A model generated the notes under the pieces. It worked only from the letters and a program-made list of their open reading frames with translations, searched no databases and was not told the origin of the DNA. From contig NZ_CP043661.1 of the NCBI RefSeq assembly GCF_014217565.1, forward strand, positions 3,286,001 to 3,350,000: a DNA stretch of 64,000 nt, given 5' to 3'. Every line of letters starts with the position of its first letter. Positions within the stretch are counted from its first letter, which is position 1. A program made the position numbers and the translations under genes. Origin of the DNA: Kribbella qitaiheensis. Lineage in GTDB: Bacteria; Actinomycetota; Actinomycetes; Propionibacteriales; Kribbellaceae. This document shows, in pieces, positions 15,700 through 23,519 of this stretch.

Positions 15700-16214
15700 T
15701 CAGCTAGGTGATTGGAACGACCCCGGTCCGGCGTTATCGCCTCGGACCGGGGTCGTTTGCGCTGCTGGCGACTACGACGCGGGCCGGGCCGCCCAGCGGT
15801 TCCCGCCAGTACGGCGATCAACTCGTCCAGCTGACCGCGGGCGCGGGACATCGCGACATGGTCGATGTAGTCGCGCGACTCGACAACGAGGCCGTCGCGG
15901 ACCCGTAGTACGAACACACAGGGGACGGTGAACGGCTCGCCCGTCTCGATCGCGGTGCCGGCGTAGTCGAACTCCGCCACGATCACCTCCGGATCCAGCG
16001 TCTCGTGGATCCGCAGGTTGGCCGGTTCGAACCGGACCGCCCCGGCGACCCGCGGCCCCACGCCCCCGAAGTGCTCGCGGAGCGCGTCCCGGGACAGCAA
16101 AGGCTTGTCCCCGTACGGCGACATCGGATGCCGCACGTCGGTCTGTTCGGCGTACAAGTCGGGCAGTTCGTCGTACCGGCGGTCGCAAACACCGCGCACC
16201 AATCGCAGGAACAC
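15651..16214 (-). CDS. SnoaL/NTF2-like protein; 3' end uncertain
   Basis: The core (VRGVCDRRYDELPDLYAEQTDVRHPM to CVFVLRVRDGLVVESRDYIDH) is a SnoaL-like/NTF2 fold of about 140 residues, a small cone-shaped pocket used by isomerases, cyclases and many proteins of unknown role. The frame as written runs on through a basic, low-complexity tail, across the gltA terminator and 49 bp antisense into gltA. Two adjacent GGGCC sites lie at 15781-15790. If each holds one extra base, the protein ends at a TAG at 15772-15774 (...AGTAGRPAAS). The first usable start is the GTG at 16214. A codon ATC 15 nt upstream has better Shine-Dalgarno spacing and would give a more natural N-terminus (TPTEVFLRL). It is divergent from the TetR gene, which probably represses it. 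Confidence 0.7.
   Translation of the reverse strand: MFLRLVRGVCDRRYDELPDLYAEQTDVRHPMSPYGDKPLLSRDALREHFGGVGPRVAGAVRFEPANLRIHETLDPEVIVAEFDYAGTAIETGEPFTVPCVFVLRVRDGLVVESRDYIDHVAMSRARGQLDELIAVLAGTAGRPGPRRSRQQRKRPRSEAITPDRGRSNHLADQRSPIGTYWTPRWPV
15716..15757 (+). terminator. Terminator of gltA, possibly bidirectional
   Basis: A perfect 15-bp stem (AACGACCCCGGTCCG and complement) encloses a 12-nt loop, 16 nt after the gltA stop. If the facing SnoaL-like gene really ends at 15772, the same hairpin serves both genes. Confidence 0.8.
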
Positions 16215-16245
16215 CTCAGTGGGAGTGATGGCGGATCCCTTCTAA

Positions 16246-16285
16246 ACGGAGTCATTGCTCCGAATATACGGAGTAGCAACTCCGT
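16246..16285. promoter_or_regulatory. Two tandem palindromic operators for the adjacent TetR regulator
   Basis: Two 18-bp dyads lie 22 bp apart: ACGGAGT-CATT-GCTCCGA (16246-16263) and ACGGAGT-AGCA-ACTCCGT (16268-16285). The second is perfect and the first has one unmatched outer base. They occupy the divergent region between the SnoaL-like and TetR genes. Two helical turns of spacing would put two repressor dimers on the same DNA face. Confidence 0.7.
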
Positions 16286-16347
16286 TTACAACTTTCGTCG
16301 CCAAGCGCCGTCTCCTAGGCTGGGCGACGACCAAGGAGGCATGGCTG

Positions 16348-16899
16348 TTGCGAGCTGATGCGCAGGACAACCGCAAGCGGGTCCTGGCGGCGGCCGAGGA
16401 GATCTTCGGGCGGACGCCGGGCGCGTCCACCGAGGACGTGGCCAAGCTCGCCGGGGTCGGGATCGGCACCGTCTTCCGGCACTTCCCGACCAAGACCGAA
16501 CTGCTCGAGGCCGTCCTCACCGTGCGGCTGGAACGGCTGCGCGATCGTGCCACCGAACTGGCCGGCGAGGCCGATGCGGGCGCCGCCTTCTTCGGGTTCT
16601 TCAGTCAGGTGGTCGCGGAGGCGTCGACCAAACTCGCGATCGCGGAGGCACTGCTCGCTTCTGGATCCGCGGCCGGTGCATCCGCCCGGAACGCGGGGGC
16701 CGGGATGCGAGAAGCATTCGGCACGCTGCTCAGCCGCGCCCAGCAGAGCGACGCGGTACGAGACGACGCGGACTTCCCGGAGGTGTATGCCTTGCTGATC
16801 GGCGCATCCCGCGGCGCGACAGCGGCGAACCTCGAACCGCTCGTTCGGGACAAGATGCTCGAAATCCTGTACGACGGCCTCCGTCCAGACCGGAGCTGA
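16348..16899 (+). CDS. TetR/AcrR-family transcriptional regulator
   Basis: The start is taken as TTG at 16348 (LRADAQDNRKRVLAAAEEIF) because AGGAG lies 9 nt upstream; a frame opens earlier at 16255 but would run through the operators. The protein has about 183 residues. The N-terminal helix-turn-helix reads STEDVAKLAGVGIGTVFRHFPTK, the classical TetR recognition region. The C-terminal ligand-binding part is all-helical and contains a short motif run LIGASRGATAAN. It most likely represses itself and the divergent SnoaL-like gene through the tandem palindromes. The inducer is unknown. Confidence 0.88.
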   Translation: MRADAQDNRKRVLAAAEEIFGRTPGASTEDVAKLAGVGIGTVFRHFPTKTELLEAVLTVRLERLRDRATELAGEADAGAAFFGFFSQVVAEASTKLAIAEALLASGSAAGASARNAGAGMREAFGTLLSRAQQSDAVRDDADFPEVYALLIGASRGATAANLEPLVRDKMLEILYDGLRPDRS

Positions 16900-16900
16900 T

Positions 16901-17102
16901 CGGGCACTAGCGTCGCTGGTCGCGTCGCCGCCGGGACTCGCCAAACAGCTCACCGGGACAGGGATCCGCGATCTCTACGTCCACACCGGCCCACTCGAGC
17001 ACGACGGTTCATTGCCGCTAGCAACCGTCTCGCCCAGGGCCCAGTGGCTCGTCGACGCGGTCCACCAAGCGATGCCGAAGATCCGGGTACTGACTAACGA
17101 GC
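16901..17102 (+). pseudogene. Remnant of a larger gene, no start codon
   Basis: Right after the TetR stop, one plus-strand frame reads as natural protein: ALASLVASPPGLAKQL, then TGIRDLYVHTGPLEHDG and AQWLVDAVHQAMPKIRVL. It lacks a start codon and a ribosome binding site. It then runs into sequence antisense to the ABC-F gene, where protein character stops. The wording resembles an internal part of an exported hydrolase-like protein, but the family was not recognised with certainty. It looks like a leftover of a deletion or rearrangement between the TetR and ABC-F genes. Confidence 0.45.
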
Positions 17103-18776
17103 GCGTTCGACCCGGCCCTCGTCCCAGACCGGGGTCGGGGATTCGTAGACCGAACCGTCGCTGCCGAAGACCAGGTAGCGGTCGAAGCCACGGGAGAACC
17201 AGCGGTCGTGGGTGACCGCCAGCACCGTTCCGTCGAAGGCGTCGAGGCCCTCCTCCAGTGCTTCGGCCGACTCCACGTCCAGGTTGTCGGTCGGCTCGTC
17301 GAGCAGCAGCAGCGTCGCGCCGGACAACTCCAGCAGCAGGATCTGGAACCGCGCCTGCTGACCACCCGACAAACTGTCGAAGGTCTGCTCGGCGGCATGC
17401 GCCAGCTCGTACCGGTCGAGTTTGCGCGACGCCAGCTCGCGCCCCATCCCCTCCCGGTGCTCGTCGCCACGGTGCAGGATCTCCAGCAGCGTCCGGCCGA
17501 GCAACTCGGGGTGCTCGTGGGTCTGCGCGAACCAGCCCGGCCGGACCCGCGCACCGAGTTTGACGTTGCCGGTGTGCGCGACCGGCGCGAGCGGCACCTC
17601 ACCGATCGGCTGGTGCTCGACGTCCGGATCCGTTCCACCGTTGGCGAGCAGTCGCAGGAAGTGCGACTTGCCGGACCCGTTCGAGCCGAGGACCGCCACG
17701 CGTTCGCCGTACCAGACCTCCAGGTCGAACGGCTTCATCAGTCCGGTCAGCTCCAGCGCGGTACTGACCACCGCGCGCTTGCCGGTCCGGCCGCCGGTCA
17801 GACGCATGCTGACCTTCTGCTCGCGCGGGATCGCCTGTGGCGGGCCGGCCTCCTCGAACTTGCGCAGCCGGGTCTGGGCCGCCTTGTAGCGAGACGCCAG
17901 CCCATCGTTGTACGCCGCCTTCTGCTTGTACATCAGCACCAGCGCCTTGAGCTTGGCCTGCTCCTCGTCCCAGCGGCGGCGCAGCTCCTCGAACCGCTCG
18001 AACCGGTGCGCGCGGGCCGCGTGGTAGGTCTTGAAACCACCACCGTGCGTCCAGATGCTGTTGCCTGCGGCACCTAGTTCGACGGTGACGATCCGGGTCG
18101 CGGTGTTGGCCAGCAGTTCGCGGTCGTGGCTGATGTAGAGCACGGTCTTCTGAGTCGCGTTGAGCTGCTCCTCGAGCCAGCGCTTGCCCGGTACGTCGAG
18201 GTAGTTGTCCGGCTCGTCGAGCATCAGTACTTCGTCCGGTCCGCGCAGCAGCGCTTCCAGGACGAGTCGCTTCTGCTCGCCGCCCGACAGGGTCTTGACC
18301 TCACGCCATCGGCAGTTGTCGTACGGGATGCCGAGTGCGCTCGTCGTACAGACGTCCCAGAGCACCTCGGCGTCGTAGCCGCCGACCTCGCCCCAGTCGG
18401 AGACGGCCTGTGCGTAGCGCAACTGGGTCTTCTCGTCGTCGGCCTCCATCATCGTCAGCTCGGCCTCGTCGAGCTTGACGGCGGCAGCCTGTACCGCGGC
18501 CGGCGCGACGCTGAGCAGCAGGTCGCGCACAGTGGACGAGTCCCGGACCGATCCGACGAACTGCCGCATCACCCCGAGCCCGCCGGAGCGGGCGATGCTG
18601 CCGCTGTGCGCTTTCAGGTCGCCGGCGATGATCCTGGTCAGCGTGGTCTTGCCGGAACCGTTGGCCCCGACCAGGGCGACCTTGGCCCCGTCCCCGACCC
18701 GGAACGTGATGTCGTCCAGCAACACCCGCCCGTCCGGCAACTCGAACCCGATCCCTGCGACATCGACGTGACCCAT
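17094..18776 (-). CDS. ABC-F family ATPase (two fused ATP-binding domains, no membrane segments)
   Basis: The 560-residue soluble protein has two ABC cassettes. The first has Walker A GANGSGKTT, signature LSGGEQKRL and Walker B LMLDEPDNYLD. The second has GSNGSGKSH, LSGGQQARF and LLLDEPTDNLD. The linker between them is long and charged, rich in Lys/Arg (RRWDEEQAKLKALVLMYKQKAAYN), as in ABC-F proteins, which insert it into the ribosomal E site. ABC-F members either tune translation (EttA-like) or protect ribosomes from antibiotics; which applies cannot be told from sequence. The first Walker B region has DN rather than TN (DEPDNYLD), a small deviation. Confidence 0.88.
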   Translation of the reverse strand: MGHVDVAGIGFELPDGRVLLDDITFRVGDGAKVALVGANGSGKTTLTRIIAGDLKAHSGSIARSGGLGVMRQFVGSVRDSSTVRDLLLSVAPAAVQAAAVKLDEAELTMMEADDEKTQLRYAQAVSDWGEVGGYDAEVLWDVCTTSALGIPYDNCRWREVKTLSGGEQKRLVLEALLRGPDEVLMLDEPDNYLDVPGKRWLEEQLNATQKTVLYISHDRELLANTATRIVTVELGAAGNSIWTHGGGFKTYHAARAHRFERFEELRRRWDEEQAKLKALVLMYKQKAAYNDGLASRYKAAQTRLRKFEEAGPPQAIPREQKVSMRLTGGRTGKRAVVSTALELTGLMKPFDLEVWYGERVAVLGSNGSGKSHFLRLLANGGTDPDVEHQPIGEVPLAPVAHTGNVKLGARVRPGWFAQTHEHPELLGRTLLEILHRGDEHREGMGRELASRKLDRYELAHAAEQTFDSLSGGQQARFQILLLELSGATLLLLDEPTDNLDVESAEALEEGLDAFDGTVLAVTHDRWFSRGFDRYLVFGSDGSVYESPTPVWDEGRVERAR

Positions 18777-18793
18777 GCCCCCAGTCTGACCGG

Positions 18794-18815
18794 CCGTTCG
18801 CGGTACCGCGAACGG
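18794..18815. promoter_or_regulatory. Perfect 22-bp palindrome between the ABC-F gene and the anti-sigma-like gene
   Basis: CCGTTCGCGGT is followed directly by its exact complement, with no spacer. It begins 18 nt upstream of the ABC-F ATG and 8 nt after the anti-sigma-like stop. It may be a terminator for the upstream pair, an operator for the ABC-F gene, or both. Confidence 0.5.
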
Positions 18816-18822
18816 TTATGCC

Positions 18823-19581
18823 CTACCAGCCCTTCAGGTGGTCCAGGTAGATCCCGCCGGCCGGCCGGACGGTGCCCTTCATGAACAACTTCAGCGGCGC
18901 CGCGTAGAGCCCGAAGGTCTGCGAGCCGGTGAAGAAGCCGACCGACGCGCACCCGTCGTACGCGACCCAGACCTCCTTGCGCCCAAGGGCGGTGTCGAAC
19001 CGGAGCACGATCGCCTCGTTGGCCTGGGCGGCGGAGGGCGCGCACTTGAACACCGGCAAGGCCGGATTCCGCTCCGGCAGCACCTTGATCGCGTCGACCA
19101 CCTGTTGCGCCGTGTCGGCATTGAACTCCGCAGCGCCCAGCAGCATCGGATCGCCCGGCACAAGCCGGTAGCGGCACGCCTGGAGCCCGTAGACAGGCAT
19201 CTGTACGTCGAGGCCGATCCCCGCCGGCACCGCTTCGGGACCGGGAGCTTTCTCGATCGGGTGTTGCGCCGGGCATCCTGCATCCGGTCGAGGCATCACG
19301 GGGCTGTCGAGACTGCCGTTCGCCTCCCCGGCGGCCTTGCTGTCGCCCGCACTCGTCGACACCGGCGACGGCTCACCGATAGCGCCCCAGACGCCGCCGA
19401 TCGACACAGCGACCACCACAGTCGCCGCAGCGGTGATCAGCGTCTGCCGCCGGCGGCGAACCCGGCGCCGGGCGATCGCGGCCATCCCCTGGGCCCGAAG
19501 GCCGCGGGCGGAGTCCGCCTTGGTCTGGAAGGCGTCTGCGATCTTGGGGCCGAGCTCCTGCTCTGGTTCGTGCTCAGGCAT
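18823..19581 (-). CDS. Membrane-anchored protein paired with a sigma factor (anti-sigma-like)
   Basis: The 252-residue protein has a charged cytoplasmic N-terminus (residues 1-45, ending RRRVRRRRQ), one membrane segment (TLITAAATVVVAVSIGGVW) and an outer domain of about 180 residues that contains Cys pairs (around DAGCPAQ, QACRYR, FKCAPS and DGCAS). Its ATG lies inside the end of the sigma gene (overlap ATGCCTGA), so the two are translationally coupled. This layout fits an anti-sigma factor, but no zinc-binding HxxxCxxC motif is visible in the N-terminus. The regulatory role is inferred from position and topology only. Confidence 0.65.
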   Translation of the reverse strand: MPEHEPEQELGPKIADAFQTKADSARGLRAQGMAAIARRRVRRRRQTLITAAATVVVAVSIGGVWGAIGEPSPVSTSAGDSKAAGEANGSLDSPVMPRPDAGCPAQHPIEKAPGPEAVPAGIGLDVQMPVYGLQACRYRLVPGDPMLLGAAEFNADTAQQVVDAIKVLPERNPALPVFKCAPSAAQANEAIVLRFDTALGRKEVWVAYDGCASVGFFTGSQTFGLYAAPLKLFMKGTVRPAGGIYLDHLKGW

Positions 19582-20107
19582 CCTCGGCTCCTTCCTTGCT
19601 CAGTGTGTCCTTCAGCGACGCCAGTGCTCTGTGTACGTGCGATCTGGCCGTCGCCTCGGCGCAATGCAGCAGCTCCGCGATCTCGGCGTACGACAGCTCT
19701 TCGTAGAACCGCAGTACGACGGCGGCTCGTTGCTTGTCCGGCAGCGTGGAGCAGAGCACCCAGACGGCCTCCGCGTCGGCCCTGGCGGCTGTCCCGTCCA
19801 CAGTGGGCGGCGCTGTCCGGGTCGGTTCGGCAGCAGGCGCCTCCCGGCGGCGGAAGCGGCGCCACCACGAGATGTGCGCGTTGACCACCATCCGCTTCAG
19901 GTACGCCTCTGGGTCGTCGGCGCGGCTGACCCGGCCCCAGCGGGCACAGGCCGTCGTCAGCGCGTCCTGGACGGCGTCCTCGGCCAGCGAGACGTCACCG
20001 GTCAGAACGTAGGCGAAGCGCAGCAGGGCATCGGCCCGCTCCGTGACGAACAGCTCGAAGTCGAGCGTGCCTGACTCTGCCTCTGCTGACGCCAAGGCTG
20101 CCTCCAT
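19574..20107 (-). CDS. SigE-family extracytoplasmic-function sigma factor
   Basis: The ATG at 20107 gives 177 residues. Region 2 reads FELFVTERADALLRFAYVLTGDVSLAEDAVQDALTTA with the typical R-FAYVLTGD-x-x-x-AED-x-VQ pattern. Region 4 reads LPDKQRAAVVLRFYEELSYAEIAELLHCAEATARSH, the helix-turn-helix for -35 recognition. This is the actinobacterial 'SigE family' (SigE70) type. Its stop overlaps the start of the membrane protein that probably controls it. The target promoters cannot be deduced here. Confidence 0.9.
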   Translation of the reverse strand: MEAALASAEAESGTLDFELFVTERADALLRFAYVLTGDVSLAEDAVQDALTTACARWGRVSRADDPEAYLKRMVVNAHISWWRRFRRREAPAAEPTRTAPPTVDGTAARADAEAVWVLCSTLPDKQRAAVVLRFYEELSYAEIAELLHCAEATARSHVHRALASLKDTLSKEGAEDA

Positions 20108-20111
20108 ACCT

Positions 20112-20732
20112 TCAGGACGGCGACGCGGCCTGGTTCGTTGCAGTGACTTTGAGGACCCTGAATCCCTTGGCGCTGGCCGTCCGTACACACGGATAGCCCT
20201 GCTCGCCCAACCACTTCTGCAGCGAGTCCGCGCCCAGGTTCTTGCCGACCACCAGCCAGGCCACCCCGTCCGGGGCGAGCAGGGCCAGCCAGTGCAGCAA
20301 CATCTTGTGCAGCTCCGGCTTGCCGATGTGGATCGCCGGGTTCGACCAGATCTGGTCGAACCGTACGTCCTGCGGCACGCCGTCCGTCAGTACCGGGTAC
20401 ACCCGGTCACCGACACCGGCCGCCTTCGCGTTCTCCGCGGTGAGTTCGAGGGCCCTGGTGTTCACATCGACGGCCCAGACCTGCGCCTCGGGTGCTTCGA
20501 CTGCCAGTGCTACTGCGATCGGGCCGTACCCGGTGCCCAGGTCAAGGATGGTCCCGCCACCGGTCGGCGCCTCCACCTCGCGCAGCAGCACCGCAGTACC
20601 GAGGTCCAGGCGGTCACGGGAGAACACACCGGACGCCGTGGTGAACGTGTACTCCCGGCCCCAGATCCGGGCCTGCACCGTACGGCGTACGTCGGCAGAG
20701 GTGGGCTCTGCCGAGAAGTAGTGGTCAGCCAC
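20112..20732 (-). CDS. Class I SAM-dependent methyltransferase, RsmC/RlmG-like
   Basis: The GTG at 20732 (ADHYFSAEPTSADVRRT) lies 7 nt after GGAGAGG-like sequence and overlaps the truA stop (GTGGCTGA), so translation is coupled to truA. The 206-residue protein has the SAM-binding ILDLGTGYGPIAVALA and the acidic loop VWAVDVNTRALEL. The catalytic motif is SNPAIHIGK, a variant of the NPP(I/F)H.G of guanine-N2 rRNA methyltransferases, with Ala in place of the second Pro. With truA next door, an RNA-modification role is likely. Confidence 0.82.
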   Translation of the reverse strand: MADHYFSAEPTSADVRRTVQARIWGREYTFTTASGVFSRDRLDLGTAVLLREVEAPTGGGTILDLGTGYGPIAVALAVEAPEAQVWAVDVNTRALELTAENAKAAGVGDRVYPVLTDGVPQDVRFDQIWSNPAIHIGKPELHKMLLHWLALLAPDGVAWLVVGKNLGADSLQKWLGEQGYPCVRTASAKGFRVLKVTATNQAASPS

Positions 20733-21537
20733 GCTGGTGCACCTCTCCCCTGACCTGACGGGACTCACGCGCCCGGTTGGCCAGTTCTTCGTCTGCTGGG
20801 TACCGCACTTCTTCCAGAGTGAGCCCATGCGCGGGCATCACGGTCACTGCCGAGTGCCGTACGCCGCCCGCAAGCACCGTGGCCGGCCAACTCGCATCAC
20901 GTCGGCCATCGCCCACCGGGATCACCGAGCCCACCAGGGCTCGCACCATCGAGTGGCAGAACGCATCCGCGATCACTGTGGCCTCCAGCAGCCCAGGAGC
21001 CACCCTTTCCCAACTGAAGGTCAGCAGGGCACGCACGGTGCTCGCACCCACCCGCTTCCTGCAGAAGGCGGCGAAGTCATGCTCGCCGAGCAGCCTGGTT
21101 GCCGCCTCGTTCATCCGGTCCACGTCCAGCGGCTGGTCGACCCGTAGTACCTCCTTGCGACGCAGTGGATCCCAGGTCGTGGGCTGGTCGCAGACGCGGT
21201 AGACGTACCGGCGGGCTATCGCCGAGAATCTGGCGTCGAAGCCTTCGGGGGCCACTGCGACCGCTGTCACCGCGACATCTTCGGGCAGCAGGCCGTTGAG
21301 CCGTCTCATCAGCTCTCTCATGGGCATGTCCGTCTCCAGGTCGACATGCGCGACCTGGCCGCGGGCATGCACGCCCGTGTCGGTTCTGCCGGCGCAGGTG
21401 ACCGTCAGGGGCTCAGAGATCCGCAGTACGGTCCTGAGCGCCTCTTCCAGGGTCTCCTGCACGCTCCTGAGGGCAGTCTGACGGGCCCAGCCGTGGAATC
21501 CGGTGCCGTCGTACCTCAGATCAATCCGCAAACGCAC
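20725..21537 (-). CDS. truA: tRNA pseudouridine(38-40) synthase
   Basis: TruA converts uridines 38-40 of the tRNA anticodon stem to pseudouridine. The GTG at 21537 (RLRIDLRYDGTGFHGWARQ) is preceded by GGAGAGGAG and gives 270 residues, normal for the family; an upstream open frame is ignored. The catalytic Asp sits in CAGRTDTGVHARGQVAHVD. Other motifs are RRYVYRVCD, LLGEHDFAAFC and FCHSMVRALVG. It follows rplQ after a strong terminator, so part of its expression may come from read-through or from its own unseen promoter. Confidence 0.95.
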   Translation of the reverse strand: MRLRIDLRYDGTGFHGWARQTALRSVQETLEEALRTVLRISEPLTVTCAGRTDTGVHARGQVAHVDLETDMPMRELMRRLNGLLPEDVAVTAVAVAPEGFDARFSAIARRYVYRVCDQPTTWDPLRRKEVLRVDQPLDVDRMNEAATRLLGEHDFAAFCRKRVGASTVRALLTFSWERVAPGLLEATVIADAFCHSMVRALVGSVIPVGDGRRDASWPATVLAGGVRHSAVTVMPAHGLTLEEVRYPADEELANRARESRQVRGEVHQRG

Positions 21538-21577
21538 AGGACTCCTCTCCCCCTGTCGAAAGCCGTTCAGCCTAACG

Positions 21578-21617
21578 CAGCTGCGCCCCCGCACTCGAAA
21601 GTGCGGGGGCGCAGCTG
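21578..21617 (-). terminator. Terminator after rplQ
   Basis: A perfect 18-bp stem (CAGCTGCGCCCCCGCACT and complement) has a CGAA loop, one of the strongest hairpins in the window. It begins 17 nt after the corrected rplQ stop. Confidence 0.85.
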
Positions 21618-21634
21618 ACTGCCTTGCTGAGGAG

Positions 21635-22334
21635 TTACTTGTCCTCGGTCTCGCCGGCCTTCGCGAAGCCGGCGGCCGCGGCGGCCCTCCTCGGTGCGGA
21701 ACCACACCTCGGCCTCGGTCTGGTCGTACCACGGGGACTCGGTGGTGTGGTACTTCATCGAGTTCTCGTTGCCCTTGATGTCGAAGCCCTCCGGCGCGGA
21801 GCCGTCGGCGTTCGGGGCAGCCGAGTCGGCGCCGAACTTGCCCTCGACGGAGTCCTGGACCTTGGTCTCCTCGGCCGGGGCCTCGGTCTCCTCGGTCTTC
21901 GCCTCATCCTTCTTCGCGGTCGCCTTCTTGGCCGGGGCAGCCTTCTTCGCGGCAGCCTTCGCCTTCGGCGAGTCGGCCAGTGCCTCGACCAGCTCGATCT
22001 TCACCATCGGGGCGTTGTCGCCCTTGCGCGGGCCGAGCTTGATGATCCGGGTGTAGCCGCCCGGACGGTCCGCGTAGCGCTCACCGATCTCGGTGAACAG
22101 CACGTGCACGACGGACTTGTCGCGGATGCGCTTCATCACCTGACGACGCGCGTTCAGGTCGCCGCGCTTGGCCTTGGTGATCAAGGACTCCGCCAGCGGC
22201 TGCAGGCGCTTGGCCTTGGTCGCCGTGGTCGTGATCGCGCCGTGCTCGAACAGCGAGGTGGCCAGGTTGCTGAGGATCAGCTTCTGGTGCGCCGCGCTGC
22301 CGCCGAGGCGGGATCCCTTGGTGGGGGTAGGCAT
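21635..22334 (-). CDS. rplQ: 50S ribosomal protein L17 (bL17) with C-terminal extra domain, frameshifted near the end
   Basis: Residues 1-118 are ordinary L17 ([18 protein letters not shown] to [10 protein letters not shown]). Then come a Lys/Ala linker (about 122-146) and an acidic linker (147-185). The protein ends in a compact region from about 186: [13 protein letters not shown], then [17 protein letters not shown] and AGF. This resembles a small module, called 'sunset domain' in NCBI names as far as I recall, found on several actinobacterial proteins. The frame as written runs past the end. Removing one base from the GGCCC at 21683-21687 restores a 232-residue protein with a TAA at 21635, just before the terminator. 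Confidence 0.92.
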
Positions 22335-22390
22335 TTTCTGTAACTCCAGGAAATCTCAGGCCCGGGTGCGGACCTTGGGATGGGCCTTTA

Positions 22391-23416
22391 TCAGTACTGC
22401 TCGGTCTCGGCGAAGCTCTCGTCCTCGTCCTCGGCGTCGTCGCCGTACGCCTCGGCGGCGGCGCGCAGGTCGAAGCCGGGGGGCGAGTCCTTCAGCGACA
22501 GGCCCATCTCGGCCAGCTTCAGCTTGACCTCGTCGATCGACTTGGAGCCGAAGTTGCGGATGTCCAGCAGGTCCTGCTCGCTGCGGGAGATCAGTTCACC
22601 CACGGTGTGGATGCCCTCGCGCTTGAGGCAGTTGTAGGACCGGACGGTGAGCTGCAGGTCCTCGACCGGCAGCGCCAGGTCGGCGGCCATCTGCTCGTCG
22701 ACCGGCGACGGGCCGATGTCGATGCCCTCGGCCTCGACGTTCAGCTCGCGGGCCAGGCCGAACAGCTCGACCAGGGTCTTACCGGCCGACGCGACGGCGT
22801 CACGCGGCAGCATCGACGGCTTGGTCTCGACGTCCACGACGAGACGGTCGAAGTCGGTGCGCTGCTCGACGCGGGTGGCCTCGACCTTGTAGGTGACCTT
22901 GAGGACCGGGGAGTAGATCGAGTCGACCGGCATCCGGCCGATCTCGGCGTCCGCGGACTTGTTCTGGATCGCGGACACGTAGCCGCGGCCCCGCTCGACG
23001 ACCAGCTCCATCTCGAGCCGGCCCTTCTCGTTCAGGGTGGCGATCTTCAGGTCCGGGTTGTGCACCTCGACACCGGCCGGCGGCGCGATGTCGGCGGCGG
23101 TGACGTCACCGGGGCCCTGCTTGCGCAGGTACATGGTGACCGGCTCGTCGTGCTCGGAGGAGACGACCAGGTCCTTGAGGTTCAGGATCAGCTGGGTGGC
23201 GTCTTCCTTCACCCCGGCGACGGTCGAGAACTCGTGCAGGACACCGTCGACCTTGATGCTGGTGACGGCCGCGCCCGGGATGGACGACAGCAGGGTGCGG
23301 CGGATCGAGTTGCCGAGGGTGTAGCCGAAGCCCGGCTCCAGCGGCTCGATCACGAACCGCGAGCGGTGCTCGTCGACGACCTCTTCGGCCAGGGTGGGAC
23401 GCTGCGCGATAAGCAC
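22391..23416 (-). CDS. rpoA: DNA-directed RNA polymerase alpha subunit
   Basis: The 341-residue subunit nucleates RNA polymerase assembly. The N-terminal domain has [21 protein letters not shown], the dimerisation core. The C-terminal domain has [19 protein letters not shown] and [13 protein letters not shown], which bind UP-element DNA and activators. The tail is acidic ([16 protein letters not shown]). The start is a GTG 7 nt after GGAAGAA. It lies between rpsD and rplQ, the universal order, in an infA-to-rplQ transcription unit. Confidence 0.98.
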   Translation of the reverse strand: MLIAQRPTLAEEVVDEHRSRFVIEPLEPGFGYTLGNSIRRTLLSSIPGAAVTSIKVDGVLHEFSTVAGVKEDATQLILNLKDLVVSSEHDEPVTMYLRKQGPGDVTAADIAPPAGVEVHNPDLKIATLNEKGRLEMELVVERGRGYVSAIQNKSADAEIGRMPVDSIYSPVLKVTYKVEATRVEQRTDFDRLVVDVETKPSMLPRDAVASAGKTLVELFGLARELNVEAEGIDIGPSPVDEQMAADLALPVEDLQLTVRSYNCLKREGIHTVGELISRSEQDLLDIRNFGSKSIDEVKLKLAEMGLSLKDSPPGFDLRAAAEAYGDDAEDEDESFAETEQY

Positions 23417-23519
23417 TTTTTGTTCTTCCTTCTAGTTCCGCGACGACCACTATTTGAGGTCGCGAACCGAAGACCGACGATCCGGCCGCCGCAGCCTGAG
23501 CCACAGCGGCCGGAGTACG

